Assembly: GCF_014697475.1 (NCBI RefSeq)
Contig: NZ_JACJRV010000011.1
Span: 1-64,000, forward strand
Length of the DNA stretch: 64,000 nucleotides
Direction of reading: 5' to 3'
Source of the DNA: Nostoc sp. FACHB-152
GTDB lineage: Bacteria > Cyanobacteriota > Cyanobacteriia > Cyanobacteriales > Nostocaceae
Part shown: piece after piece, positions 25,881 through 35,556 of the stretch
How positions within the stretch are numbered: position 1 is the first letter of the stretch
Layout of the letters: each line of letters opens with the position of its first letter
Notes under the pieces: model-generated
The model's input: only the letters and a program-made list of their open reading frames with translations
What the model was told of the DNA's origin: nothing
The model's database searches: none
Program-made: the position numbers and the translations under genes

Positions 25881-26286
25881 ATTTTTTATTAATTTATTTT
25901 AAATTAAATTTGGTAATAGCTATCAGCAATCGATGTGATTTTACTACTTAGGGTTGCTGAATCATAGGATGAAGCTTGATGTATTGAAATCTTCGACTTT
26001 TTATTCTCTCTGCGGCTTTGCGCCTCTGCGTGAAATAAATTATCTCGTAATTATGCAAAGTCCGATTCTAATAATGAAATGCCTAGTTTTTTGATTCGTA
26101 TTTTTAACAAATTCTTACAGCCGCTTCTAAGATTCATTCTGCCTGAATACTTACTGTGCGATCGCAGTTAGCTAAATATTCAAAAATCAAGGTTAAAGCA
26201 ATAATGGGTAAGGCTTAAGCTAGTCTTACCCATTGTCGTTCTGTGTAGTAAATAATCGTTTCTAAACCTTAAAGCCTCAAGCAGTC
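25881..26286. other. Intergenic region between endonuclease V and MarR genes
   Basis: 406 bases. It contains a CTCTGCGGCTTTGCGCCTCTGCGTGA repeat-like stretch near 26010-26035 (a motif common in Nostoc spacers) and a 10-bp inverted repeat AATGGGTAAG/CTTACCCATT (26203-26212, 26225-26234), which may end the MarR operon transcript. No gene seen. Confidence 0.45.
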
Positions 26287-26766
26287 TTATTCCTCTGAAG
26301 ATTTAAGTTCCGTTTTATCGAAGACACTTTTTAACAGAGCTAATCCTTGTGCAATCTGAGAAAAATCCTCGGCTGAAAAACCTTCCAGCAAATCGCCAAT
26401 CTGAGCGCGAGTATGGTCGAGAGATTGCTGAAGATGGTACTTTCCCTCATCAGTGAGGTTGAGAACTATCCGCCGTCGCTCTTGGGGATGGTGTTCGCGT
26501 TGTACTAAATTACGTTGTACAAGTCTTTCTGTGGTTGCTGAGGCTGTAGCAGATGTGACACCAAGATGGTCTGCTAAATCAGATAATGAAGCACCAGGAT
26601 TACGATTGATAAATGCAAGCGATCGCAACTGCGGAATCGACAAAAACCCGGCGTTATGCGCTCGCATCTCCCTCCTGATAAACCGCATCACTAATGGAAT
26701 AGTCTCCATTACTTTGGCAGCACATTCTTCAGAAGTTGCACCTTGTGAGGGTTTATCAAGCTTCAT
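26287..26766 (-). CDS. MarR-family transcriptional regulator
   Basis: This 159-residue winged-helix protein has the MarR pattern. A dimerisation helix at the N-terminus is followed by the recognition region ASLSDLADHLGVTSATASAT and the wing LVQREHHPQERRRIVLNLT. DNA binding should be to a palindromic operator; the likely target is its own operon, because the gene lies 19 bases after an ABC exporter pair on the same strand. MarR-type repressors commonly control drug efflux and respond to small aromatic ligands. No operator could be singled out upstream of the ATPase gene. Confidence 0.9.
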   Translation of the reverse strand: MKLDKPSQGATSEECAAKVMETIPLVMRFIRREMRAHNAGFLSIPQLRSLAFINRNPGASLSDLADHLGVTSATASATTERLVQRNLVQREHHPQERRRIVLNLTDEGKYHLQQSLDHTRAQIGDLLEGFSAEDFSQIAQGLALLKSVFDKTELKSSEE

Positions 26767-26785
26767 GGGCTAGTTCTTCTCCTAA

Positions 26786-27643
26786 TTACATTGCCACCCG
26801 TGGATAAAGTTTGCCACAGATGAATGTTAATATTATTAATGTTAGTAGGAGAATTGTACAATCCAGACCAAACCCGTAGAGACTAGTACCGTTAAGTAGC
26901 ATTGTGCCGCGTAAAGCATCAACCTCATAAGTTAAGGGGTTGATATGGGAAATAAACTTTAGCCAGTTAGGCATTAACGAGATCGGATAAATCGCATTGC
27001 TGGCGAAAAACAACGGCATAGTTAATAATTGTCCAATTCCAGTCATTCTTTCGCGTGTTTTCACCAGACATCCAATAATTAAGGAAAAAACGCAAAAACA
27101 ACCTGCACCCATTAAGACAATTAATAAAACTTTGATAATTGCTACGGGATGCAAATTTAGTTTCACACCTAATAACAGTGCTAATCCGTAAATAATAAAT
27201 ACTTGTGATAAGCACCGAACTCCGCAAGCTACAGCTTTGCCTAATACCATAGCTACGCGAGGTGTAGGACTTGCTAAAAATTTATGCACAATCCCTAAAT
27301 CTCGTTCCCAAATTAATGTCATCCCACCAGTGAATATGGCAACGAAAAGTACACTCTGAGCCAAAATTCCAGCAGTCATAAAATCTAAATAAGGCAAATT
27401 TCCCCCGGTAGGAATTGCTCTAATTTTGGAGAACACTTGCCCAAAGATTAACAGCCATAATGCTGGCTGCACGGCTCTAACAACTAAATCGGTAGGATCA
27501 TGGCGTAATTTACGTACTTCTAACTCAGCGATCGCTAGAGTTTTTGTTACCAACTCACTAGTTGCAGAAATGAGATTTCTTTTACGCGCAGGTGCTACTC
27601 TAACCCAACCGTTGAGCAGTACGTCTGGTTCTTGCTGTGTCAC
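26786..27643 (-). CDS. ABC-2 exporter permease (DrrB-like)
   Basis: This 285-residue membrane protein has six predicted helices and the ABC-2 landmarks VVRAVQPALWLLIFGQVFSK, DFMTAGILAQSVLF, IWERDLGIVHKFLASPTPR (cytosolic coupling region), and the C-terminal HINPLTYEVDALRG. This set is typical of the daunorubicin-resistance DrrB permeases. Its 5' end overlaps the 3' end of the ATPase gene by 44 bases in another frame, so translation is coupled. Together they form an exporter for a lipophilic compound or lipid, controlled by the MarR protein downstream. Confidence 0.88.
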   Translation of the reverse strand: MTQQEPDVLLNGWVRVAPARKRNLISATSELVTKTLAIAELEVRKLRHDPTDLVVRAVQPALWLLIFGQVFSKIRAIPTGGNLPYLDFMTAGILAQSVLFVAIFTGGMTLIWERDLGIVHKFLASPTPRVAMVLGKAVACGVRCLSQVFIIYGLALLLGVKLNLHPVAIIKVLLIVLMGAGCFCVFSLIIGCLVKTRERMTGIGQLLTMPLFFASNAIYPISLMPNWLKFISHINPLTYEVDALRGTMLLNGTSLYGFGLDCTILLLTLIILTFICGKLYPRVAM

Positions 27644-28454
27644 GGTAGTTTACTCCTGATACTAATTGATCACCTGTGTAGTGAATAAAGACATCATCTA
27701 AAGTTGCATTAGGTTGATTCAGAGAGGCTTTTAAGTCGCTGGGTGTGCCTGTTGTAATCTCTTCACCTCTTTGCATAATTACCACTCGGTCACAAAGACT
27801 ATCGGCTTCTTCTAAAAAATGAGTTGTTAAAAATATGGTTGTGCCAAAATCACTACAGAGTTTTTGTACCAGCTTCCAAACCTGAGTTCTGGCTAAGGGA
27901 TCTAGCCCTACCGTTGGTTCATCCAAAAAGAGAATTTGGGGTTGATGCAGAATAGATTGGGCAATTTCTAGCTTACGAATCATCCCACCAGAATAGTTTC
28001 TGACTAGGCGATGAGTCGCATCTTCTAAACCCATAAATGCCAGAACTTCTTTGATGTATCGTTCTCGATGCCTTGTCGGAATCTCATACAACTTGGCAAA
28101 TATCAAAAGGTTTTCGTAACCTGTAAGGCTACCATCAGCAGATAAGGCTTGAGGTACATAGCCAATAACCCTTCTCACAGCCGTAGATTGATGAGTTATG
28201 TCATAACCTGCTAAGGTTGCCTTTCCTGCGCTAGCAGGTAAAAGAGTTGTCAGCATTTTAATAACTGTACTCTTGCCTGCTCCGTTAGGCCCAAGTAAGC
28301 CAAACACTTCACCCTGTTTTACAGATATGTTCAGGCTATTAACAGCCGTCATTTTGCCAAAGTGGCGTGTCAGTCTTTGGGTTTCTAAAATAATCGGTAT
28401 CGGTGAGGTAGGAGGTGTTTCCGACCGATCTATTTTTCCTGTCAGTCTTGTCAT
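27600..28454 (-). CDS. ABC exporter ATPase (DrrA-like)
   Basis: This 284-residue ATPase has Walker A GPNGAGKST (about residues 54-62), signature YSGGMIRKLEIA, Walker B ILFLDEPTVGLDP and the switch His in FLTTHFLEEADSL. The C-terminal part includes NQPNATLDDVFIHYTG, a DrrA-family hallmark. It energises the overlapping permease for export across the inner membrane. Gene order ATPase-permease-MarR on one strand indicates a single regulated efflux operon. The substrate is unknown. Confidence 0.9.
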   Translation of the reverse strand: MTRLTGKIDRSETPPTSPIPIILETQRLTRHFGKMTAVNSLNISVKQGEVFGLLGPNGAGKSTVIKMLTTLLPASAGKATLAGYDITHQSTAVRRVIGYVPQALSADGSLTGYENLLIFAKLYEIPTRHRERYIKEVLAFMGLEDATHRLVRNYSGGMIRKLEIAQSILHQPQILFLDEPTVGLDPLARTQVWKLVQKLCSDFGTTIFLTTHFLEEADSLCDRVVIMQRGEEITTGTPSDLKASLNQPNATLDDVFIHYTGDQLVSGVNYRDTARTRRTAQRLG

Positions 28455-28529
28455 GAGTATGATGCACCTTCTGTATATTTAGTTAAGCTAATTATTAGAT
28501 TTACTATATAGCAATGTCAATATTTACTG

Positions 28530-28571
28530 GCAGAAAAAATAAACGAAAGCGTGTTTGCACTTTCGTTTATT
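28530..28571 (-). terminator. Terminator of the GGDEF/EAL gene
   Basis: A perfect 12-bp stem (28538-28549 with 28560-28571), then on the minus strand a run of six T residues. It lies about 50 bases after the stop of the FHA-GGDEF-EAL gene. Confidence 0.8.
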
Positions 28572-28618
28572 AAATAAAGTTATTTTTTATACCAATTAAA
28601 AATATAAAGTTTTGCTAA

Positions 28619-31258
28619 CTATTCAAAAGTCTGGACTTGTGATTCCAGAGCTTCTGTGGCTTTCTCAGCAGAAAGAGGTCTATAGAATAGAAAACCTTGA
28701 ACATCCTCACAATTAATAGATTTCAAAAAATCTAGTTCTTCTTGTTTTTCGACACCTTCGGCGGTCAGTTTTAAGCCTAGATTACGTCCCAAAGAAACGA
28801 TCGCCTTGACAATATGAGCGGCTCGTACATCCGTGGTTAGCTCTTGAATAAAAGACTTGTCAATTTTGAGGTTATGCAAAGGTAACAGTTGTAGACGAGA
28901 AAGAGAAGAATGACCAGTACCAAAGTCATCTATAGACAGGTGAACTCCCATTGCTTCTAATTTATATAAAACACTTGTAGTAAAGTCCAAATCGGCGATC
29001 GCAGTAGATTCGGTAATTTCCAACTCTAAAAAATGTGCCTCTAATCCTGTCTCTGTCAAAATTCGAGCTACATCTTCTACCAAGGTAGATTGGCGAAATT
29101 GTTTAGGAGATAAATTAACTGCGATCGTTAAAGGAGGCAACCCTGCCATTTGCCAAGCTTTATTTTGCTTACAGGCTGTCTTTAATACCCATTCACCGAT
29201 AGGAATAATTAATCCGCTTTCCTCAGCCAGGGGAATAAAGATACTAGGTGCTACTAGCCCCATATCTGGGTGTTGCCAGCGTACAAGAGCCTCCATACCT
29301 GTAATTTCTGTGGTCGCAATATTGACACGAGGCTGATAATACACAGTTAATTCTTGTCTTTCTAGGGCATAGCGCAAGTTTTTCTCTAAATTCAGCAGTT
29401 CAGGCGTTTTGCCACTGAGAGTAGTTGTGTAAAACTGATAATTATTTCTACCTTTATCTTTAGCGTGATACAAAGCTGCATCTGCGTGTTTAATCAGCGT
29501 CTCAGCATCATGGCTGTGTTCATCAAATAAAGCAATGCCAAGGCTAGCACTCACATAAAGTTCGTGTCCTTCAAGATAGAAGATATTTTCTAATGCTTGT
29601 AGCACTCTCTGAGCTACTTGCGTTACCTCATCAAGATAATTCACTTGTGGCAGTAGGATAGTAAATTCATCTCCTCCCCAACGCGCCACAGTGTCGCCTT
29701 CTCTCAGGGATTCTTGGAGTCGTTTTGCTACACTTTGTAACAATTTGTCTCCTAAACTATGACCCAAAGTGTCATTAATAATTTTGAAGCGATCTAAATC
29801 GAGGAACATAACCGCTAAACTTTCACCATTCCGTGCGGCATTAGGTAAAGCTTTGGCAAGTATTTGATCAAAGAGCAATCGGTTAGGCAATCCAGTTAGC
29901 ATATCGTGAAGTGCCTGGAAGCGAATTCTTTCCTCTGCCTGCTGACGATGCCAAGCAGCACTAATACTAGCTGCCATCGTCAAGAGAGTTGATTCTTCAT
30001 GCCTTGACCAGAGACGCTGTTCGGAACAGTCTGCTAAACCAAGAAAACCCCAAAACTCATCGTCTAGGCGTAAGGGGACTAAAAGCAGAGATTGAATGCT
30101 GTCTCTAGCTAGTAGCTTTTGTTCGTCTGCGGGAAATTCTTTGATACTGCCGCTAATAGATTGTCCGTTAGAGAGACTAGCATACCAACGTGCCAGTGCA
30201 GAAGATTGATAAAGCTGATTTTGCCAGTGGTGTCGAGAAGATAGGAAATTATTTCGAGTCCACTCAAATTGGAGGCTGACAGCCATTTCTCCTGTATCTA
30301 AATGGCGATGATTTTTAAATAAATAGGCGCGATCTGCCTTAGCTGCTTCGCCTAAAACAGCCAATCCTTTATCTATGCCAGTTTCATAGTTCATTTCCAC
30401 GAGTAAATAATTTGCTGCTTCTGCCACAGCTTGTAAAAGGCGATCGCGTTGACGCAGTTCAGCTTCTGCTTGCTTCTGCTCTGTAATATCCCTAACTATA
30501 AAAGTTCTAATTAAATCACTTTCAGGCAAGTAATGAATACATTGTTCAAAAACTTCTTTATCAACTTTTATCTCTCGCCAAAAAGAATTTATATTACGCT
30601 CCTGTATTGCATTGAGTAATCCCGCTAAAACAGGATGTACCTTGCCTACTTCCTTAATTTTGGGAAATTTAGTGGCTGCGGCTGGATTGAGATATGTGAT
30701 TGTTCCTTCTAAATCCATCTCGATAATTGGATTAGGAATTAGTTCGGGAAATGATGCTAGACGTGCTAAGGCTGTTTCGCTAGCAGCTTCAAAGTTAGGA
30801 TCTATAATTAATGTTTGAAAAGGATTGGCAGAATTAGCCTGATCTAACAAAAAATCAGATAAGTCTTCAATTGCACAACCTTCAGAAAATGCTTTTTCAG
30901 AAATATTAGAAATAGCATAGTATTGAGCCTGAACTTGACTATTTCCAAATGCAATTAAATCTCCATGCTGAAGATTATGAGAGAAACATTTTGTCCCGTT
31001 TATATACAATCCATTAGTACTTGGTTTCCCTTTAAAATTGCCATCAATAATCCGAAAGCCGTACTGATCACTTTCGGGAAGAGTCACCCTTAGTAAAATT
31101 GCGTGTTGCCTAGATACTGAACGGGAACGCAGAACGATAGCGTTTCTCGAATCGCGGCCAATGGAATAAGTAGTCTCTTGAAGCGGGATAGTTCTCTGCC
31201 CTTGCAAGTCTTGGACAACCAACAGGTGGCGTATTTTTTCCCACTCATTTAATGGCAT
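28619..31258 (-). CDS. FHA-PAS-GAF-GGDEF-EAL signalling protein
   Basis: This 879-residue soluble protein joins five modules. FHA (about 15-110) includes YSIGRDSRNAIVLRSRSVSR. A PAS-like domain (about 165-265) has PNPIIEMDLEGTITYLNPAA. GAF is at about 275-435. The diguanylate cyclase domain (about 445-610) has the intact active site RWGGDEFTILLP. The EAL phosphodiesterase (about 625-870) has EALVRWQHP, ITESTAIAD and DDFGTGHSSLSRL. Both cyclic-di-GMP active sites look intact, so the protein may make and degrade the messenger depending on its sensors. An FHA front end is unusual for this class and suggests control by threonine phosphorylation. It is monocistronic with its own terminator, and an 830-base AT-rich region lies upstream. 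Confidence 0.9.
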   Translation of the reverse strand: MPLNEWEKIRHLLVVQDLQGQRTIPLQETTYSIGRDSRNAIVLRSRSVSRQHAILLRVTLPESDQYGFRIIDGNFKGKPSTNGLYINGTKCFSHNLQHGDLIAFGNSQVQAQYYAISNISEKAFSEGCAIEDLSDFLLDQANSANPFQTLIIDPNFEAASETALARLASFPELIPNPIIEMDLEGTITYLNPAAATKFPKIKEVGKVHPVLAGLLNAIQERNINSFWREIKVDKEVFEQCIHYLPESDLIRTFIVRDITEQKQAEAELRQRDRLLQAVAEAANYLLVEMNYETGIDKGLAVLGEAAKADRAYLFKNHRHLDTGEMAVSLQFEWTRNNFLSSRHHWQNQLYQSSALARWYASLSNGQSISGSIKEFPADEQKLLARDSIQSLLLVPLRLDDEFWGFLGLADCSEQRLWSRHEESTLLTMAASISAAWHRQQAEERIRFQALHDMLTGLPNRLLFDQILAKALPNAARNGESLAVMFLDLDRFKIINDTLGHSLGDKLLQSVAKRLQESLREGDTVARWGGDEFTILLPQVNYLDEVTQVAQRVLQALENIFYLEGHELYVSASLGIALFDEHSHDAETLIKHADAALYHAKDKGRNNYQFYTTTLSGKTPELLNLEKNLRYALERQELTVYYQPRVNIATTEITGMEALVRWQHPDMGLVAPSIFIPLAEESGLIIPIGEWVLKTACKQNKAWQMAGLPPLTIAVNLSPKQFRQSTLVEDVARILTETGLEAHFLELEITESTAIADLDFTTSVLYKLEAMGVHLSIDDFGTGHSSLSRLQLLPLHNLKIDKSFIQELTTDVRAAHIVKAIVSLGRNLGLKLTAEGVEKQEELDFLKSINCEDVQGFLFYRPLSAEKATEALESQVQTFE

Positions 31259-32051
31259 TACTCTTCCTCAAAATCTCATCTATTGAATCTACTATTAAAA
31301 AATAAGACTAAAAACAATTTATATCTTTCAGCTTTTATTGTCTAAAACAATACTTACTCATCTTTAATATATAAATATTTAAATTTAAATATTTTTTCCA
31401 TCTCAATCAGCATTTAGCCTCCTAGTCAAATAATTAAAATTTTACTTACTAGGTGATTTTAAATACTTACTTTTTTTTAGCCTTGCTTAATTATCTAGGA
31501 TAAAATCAAATCTATACTAAATTACATGGTATAATTGCTGATCTTATGATGAAACAAAAATAATATAAGTAAATCAAAATCTCTATTATCAATTTAAATT
31601 AAATAAATATATTTGTGAAATATTGTTAGTATAAATACTTGAGTAAGAATTTACTATTCGCTGAGAGAACGTCTAAAAATTTCTAAATTTGATCAAGCAA
31701 GTTACTTTAACTTTTACCCAACGGGTAAAATCTTGACCACAATAGCCAGTGTTAACGCAAATCCCAATCAACTTACTCATCCGATCGCGCCTTGTGAATT
31801 CATCGCGTTTGTCACGCTGTCTGCTTAAGTATTTTTTTAAAGACAGGCTACCATAACATAATCTAGCTGAAGTTTTCAAACACTCTCTAAAAGAGCTATT
31901 AACAGAATGATTGCTCGTAAAATTAGGCTCAGTGAAACTATTATCAGTTTTGAACTGCAACAAGCTGACGACATAGCTTCTGAAAGCAACTTCAACATCG
32001 CACCGCAAGATTGAGTTTGCACCCTTAGCACTGTTGTAAAATAGACAATAG
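31259..32051. other. Long AT-rich intergenic region
   Basis: About 790 bases between the GGDEF/EAL gene and the hflX leader. The first 400 are very AT-rich and without structure I can name. The last 350 allow minus-strand reading frames of about 110 codons, but their translations are low in hydrophobic order and lack start signals, so I do not call genes. It presumably carries divergent promoters. Confidence 0.4.
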
Positions 32052-32093
32052 ATGGATTCGGAGGGCCAGTTAACTGGTCATAAACGCCTATAG
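32052..32093 (+). other. Possible leader ORF in front of hflX
   Basis: ATG at 32052 opens a 13-codon frame (MDSEGQLTGHKRL) whose TAG stop (32091-32093) overlaps the apparent first codon of hflX (ATA 32090-32092). The GGAGGG at 32060 and the palindrome CCAGTTAACTGG lie inside it. It may couple translation into hflX by reinitiation, or mark a frameshift. Confidence 0.35.
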
Positions 32094-33826
32094 AGACTAT
32101 CTTCGGAAATCTCCAAGGTTTAAAGTCCAGCCAGCTGAAACAACTACAGCGGCTGTACCACCAGCGTATACCAGGCGATCGCATCACAACGCCTGAGTTT
32201 TCCCAGCGTCTGGCAGCTATTAGCACAGAAATTAATCAACCTGTGTGTGCCTATCTCAACCGTCGCGGCCAAGTGATTCGCGTTGGGGTAGGCACACCGC
32301 GTCAAACGCAAATCCCACCGCTAGAACTGCCCCGTTATGGTGCAGAACGTCTTAGCGGTATTCGCTGTATTGCCACATATCTCAAATCAGAACCGCCAAA
32401 TGAGGTGGCCCTAACTGCGATGGCAATGCAACGCTTAGACGCATTGGTTGTATTAAATATTACTGGGACAGGGTTTACTCGGCGCGGTGGTGGTGCTACA
32501 GGGTACGTCAAAGAAGCTTATTTAGCTCATTTAGTATCACGGAATAAACAGCTAGTAGTAGCCCAAAACTTAGCACTTAGCACACAAGACTCAGCAATCT
32601 ATTCCAGCATATCGCCGCCTATGAGCTTAGATATGCTTGCAGAGCAAGACTTCATCGATTTGGTCGAAGGACTGGAAGAAGAATTCCGCCGCGAATTCGT
32701 CGCCCAGGAAGTAGATGCAGATCATGATCGTGTGCTAATTGTCGGAGTAATGACAGATGGGTTAACTATCCAACAATTTCATGACACCTTAGCGGAATTA
32801 GGAAGGTTAGTAGATACGGCTGGCGGAGATGTACTACAGACAGTACAACAAAAGCGATCGCGCATTCATCCGCAAACAGTGATTGGTGAAGGTAAGGTGC
32901 AAGAAGTCGCCTTAACAGCCCAAACTCTAGGATGTAATCTCGTCGTCTTTGACCGCGACCTCTCACCAGCACAAGTCCGCAACTTAGAAGCGCAAATTGG
33001 TGTTCGGGTAGTTGACCGCACAGAAGTAATTTTAGATATCTTCGCCCAACGCGCCCAGTCTCGTGCTGGTAAATTACAGGTAGAACTGGCACAGCTAGAA
33101 TATATGCTGCCGCGACTGACTGGTAGAGGGCAAGCAATGTCTCGGTTAGGGGGTGGTATTGGTACTCGCGGCCCTGGTGAAACCAAACTAGAAACAGAAC
33201 GTCGGGCTATTCAAAGGCGCATTTCTCGACTGCAACAAGAAGTCAATCAGTTGCAAGCCCATCGTTCGCGTTTACGACAACGGCGACAACATGAAGAAGT
33301 TCCTTCAGTCGCCTTGGTAGGTTACACCAACGCTGGCAAGTCTACCTTACTCAACGCCCTGACAAATGCTGAAGTATACACAGCTGACCAGCTGTTTGCG
33401 ACTCTAGACCCGACGACGCGCCGCTTGGTAATTCCCCATGCTGACACTAATGAACCCCAAGAGATTCTAATTACAGATACGGTAGGGTTCATCCACGAAT
33501 TACCTGCATCCTTAATGGATGCCTTCCGCGCTACTTTGGAAGAAGTCACAGAAGCTGATGCCTTATTACACTTAGTCGATTTGTCTCATCCTGCTTGGTT
33601 GACGCATATTCGCTCAGTTCGAGAAATTCTAGCAGCAATGCCTGTAACACCTGGCCCGGCACTAGTTGCCTTTAACAAAATAGATCAAGTAGACAGTGAG
33701 ACACTAGCCATAGCCCAGGAAGAGTTTCCTTTAGCAGTGTTCATTTCAGCAAGTGAACGCTTAGGGCTAGAAACTTTACGCCAACGTCTAAGCCACTTAA
33801 TTGCTTACGCTGTTGACTCTCGGTAA
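32090..33826 (+). CDS. hflX: GTPase HflX
   Basis: HflX binds the 50S ribosome and splits stalled or stressed ribosomes using GTP. The N-terminal HflX domain contains RTEVILDIFAQRAQSRAGKL. A Gly-rich linker (RLGGGIGTRGPGETKLE) leads to the G domain with GYTNAGKSTLLNAL (G1), DTVGFIHELP (G3) and FNKID (G4). The first ordinary start codon in frame is GTG 32243. However, the frame stays open back to a stop at 32081, and the added residues (IETIFGNLQGLKSSQ, then LQRLYHQRIPGDR) look like the normal N-terminus of cyanobacterial HflX as I remember it. No ATG, GTG or TTG exists in that extension; the place of Met1 is ATA at 32090. Either ATA initiates, the start was mutated, or a leader frameshift is used. 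A terminator follows at 33863. Confidence 0.85.
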   Translation: METIFGNLQGLKSSQLKQLQRLYHQRIPGDRITTPEFSQRLAAISTEINQPVCAYLNRRGQVIRVGVGTPRQTQIPPLELPRYGAERLSGIRCIATYLKSEPPNEVALTAMAMQRLDALVVLNITGTGFTRRGGGATGYVKEAYLAHLVSRNKQLVVAQNLALSTQDSAIYSSISPPMSLDMLAEQDFIDLVEGLEEEFRREFVAQEVDADHDRVLIVGVMTDGLTIQQFHDTLAELGRLVDTAGGDVLQTVQQKRSRIHPQTVIGEGKVQEVALTAQTLGCNLVVFDRDLSPAQVRNLEAQIGVRVVDRTEVILDIFAQRAQSRAGKLQVELAQLEYMLPRLTGRGQAMSRLGGGIGTRGPGETKLETERRAIQRRISRLQQEVNQLQAHRSRLRQRRQHEEVPSVALVGYTNAGKSTLLNALTNAEVYTADQLFATLDPTTRRLVIPHADTNEPQEILITDTVGFIHELPASLMDAFRATLEEVTEADALLHLVDLSHPAWLTHIRSVREILAAMPVTPGPALVAFNKIDQVDSETLAIAQEEFPLAVFISASERLGLETLRQRLSHLIAYAVDSR

Positions 33827-33862
33827 ATACCGAAAATAAATTTTGAATATCTCATAAACAAT

Positions 33863-33896
33863 GCCGTGGTTAATATAACTACGGCTTTATTTTTCT
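33863..33896 (+). terminator. hflX terminator
   Basis: A 9-bp stem with one G-U pair (33863-33871 with 33877-33885), then TTTATTTTTCT. Confidence 0.8.
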
Positions 33897-34153
33897 ATAT
33901 TTCTACTATATACAAGCTCTAGAAAATACTGTGGTTTTCCTGAATGACAGTCGGGTTAAAAACGTGCTAGAACCAATGGTTGCTGAAGATTTTTTTGTAT
34001 TTGATATATGAATTAACTACAGTTTTCGCATAAAGACTAATTTGGAGTTTTTTATCGCTATTTTCTTGTGCTTCTGTGGAAGCACCAATTACTTTTATTC
34101 ATTTTATATCTGCTAACTTTAACTGCGATCGCCATCCTAGCGACTAATTATTT

Positions 34154-35044
34154 ATGTCAACAAATTCACAACAATTAGCACCTCAGAAAGTCAAAGTTCA
34201 ACTTCTTTTAGCAGGAGGACATCAGTATACAGTTTATTTGAATTCAGATGACCCTATACTGCATAGTCTGTTAACAACTATTGTGGCTCGTGTTTACAAA
34301 CAAGAATCTACAAATCACTGTTTATTTCAACTTCCTATCCAGGAGGGACATTCTGCCTTAAGCTTTGCTAGCGAAAATCTGATTGGTTTAGTAACTGAAC
34401 CACCACTTTGGATACAGCAACCTGACAATATACAACCCGTAACCAATGATATTTTAAATTCTACTTATGTCCAAATAGATAATTTTTTCTCACCTAATGA
34501 GTATGAGAAACTTATAAAATATGTGCTAGCTAATAAATCTAATTTTGTATCTACTAATACATCTACTAATGATAAAAACTATCGTCGTTCTATGGTTCTT
34601 TACTCATTTCCTGAGTTTGCTGAACTAATTGTTAATAAAGTCCAGCAGATTATGCCTGATGTCATGAGCAAATTGGGAATGTCACCATTTCCTCTATCTC
34701 AAATTGAAAGCCAACTGACATCCCATAATGACGGCAACTATTACAAAATTCATAACGATAACGGTAGTCCAGACACGGCTACAAGAGAACTAACATATGT
34801 TTATTACTTCAATCGAGAACCGAAACGCTTCTCTGGAGGAGAGTTATTAATATACGATAGTAAAGTTGAAAATAACTTTTATGTAAAAGCAGAATCTTTC
34901 AAAACTATTGAACCGCGAAATAATAGCATTGTATTTTTCCTCAGTCGATATATGCACGAGGTTTTACCTGTGAGGTGTCCATCTAAAGCATTTGCTGATA
35001 GCCGCTTTACAATCAATGGCTGGGTACGCCGAGAAGCATCTTAG
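34154..35044 (+). CDS. 2OG-Fe(II) oxygenase (prolyl hydroxylase-like)
   Basis: The C-terminal two-thirds of this 296-residue protein is a 2-oxoglutarate/Fe(II) dioxygenase domain. The iron ligands are visible as His200 and Asp202 (KIHNDNG) and His268 (MHEVLPV); Arg284 (SRFTINGW) should hold 2-oxoglutarate. The line ELTYVYYFNREPKRFSGGEL is characteristic of prolyl-4-hydroxylase-like members. The N-terminal 100 residues (KVQLLLAGGHQYTVYLNSDD) form a separate domain I do not recognise. The substrate is unknown; proteins or small molecules are both possible. No signal peptide. A terminator lies 33 bases after the stop. Confidence 0.88.
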   Translation: MSTNSQQLAPQKVKVQLLLAGGHQYTVYLNSDDPILHSLLTTIVARVYKQESTNHCLFQLPIQEGHSALSFASENLIGLVTEPPLWIQQPDNIQPVTNDILNSTYVQIDNFFSPNEYEKLIKYVLANKSNFVSTNTSTNDKNYRRSMVLYSFPEFAELIVNKVQQIMPDVMSKLGMSPFPLSQIESQLTSHNDGNYYKIHNDNGSPDTATRELTYVYYFNREPKRFSGGELLIYDSKVENNFYVKAESFKTIEPRNNSIVFFLSRYMHEVLPVRCPSKAFADSRFTINGWVRREAS

Positions 35045-35076
35045 GGTAGCTGTGCAGTTACATTAAATTATCTTTG

Positions 35077-35105
35077 AGTGAGGCGATCACCTCACTTATT
35101 TTTTT
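35077..35105 (+). terminator. Terminator of the oxygenase gene
   Basis: Stem AGTGAGG/CCTCACT (35077-35083 with 35090-35096), 6-nt loop, then TATTTTTTTT. Confidence 0.8.
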
Positions 35106-35556
35106 ATAAAGCAAGAACTTCAATATTTAATTTTATTTACAAGAAAATACTTAAATAACTCTTCTAAGTACAAACACTTAATATCTATATAAATACATAA
35201 GGAATGTTATTTTTACATTTTAGATTAAAGTTACTATGAAAATGTAGATAATCTATAGACTCCAAGTAAGTTACTGTGGCAAATTATATATATTAATCAC
35301 TGAGAATTAAAAAAAGTTTCAGAGATTCCTATCAAGTGCATCCCAGATTTAATTCCCTGGCAATTATAAATTGCAGTTAGACAAACTAAGTGAGCTTGTA
35401 TATTCCTAATTAATAATTTGCGAAACCATATTAGCTGTTAAAAAGCAAATTATAGGCTCAGTTTGTCATAGCTTCAAAATATAGTTGTGAAGGGAAATTT
35501 TATGCTGCAATGCAGTTTTATGAAGCTTTTTACAAGCAAAAAGGAGTTTTAAACAA
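35106..35556. other. Leader region of the PEP-CTERM gene
   Basis: About 450 AT-rich bases with no ORF. A good ribosome-binding site AAGGAG (35541-35546) stands before the GTG start at 35557. No other element is named. Confidence 0.45.

Noticed and set aside
31673-32226. Minus-strand frames of 111 and 116 codons opposite the hflX leader
   Set aside because: They overlap each other and the hflX 5' extension, and their translations look random.
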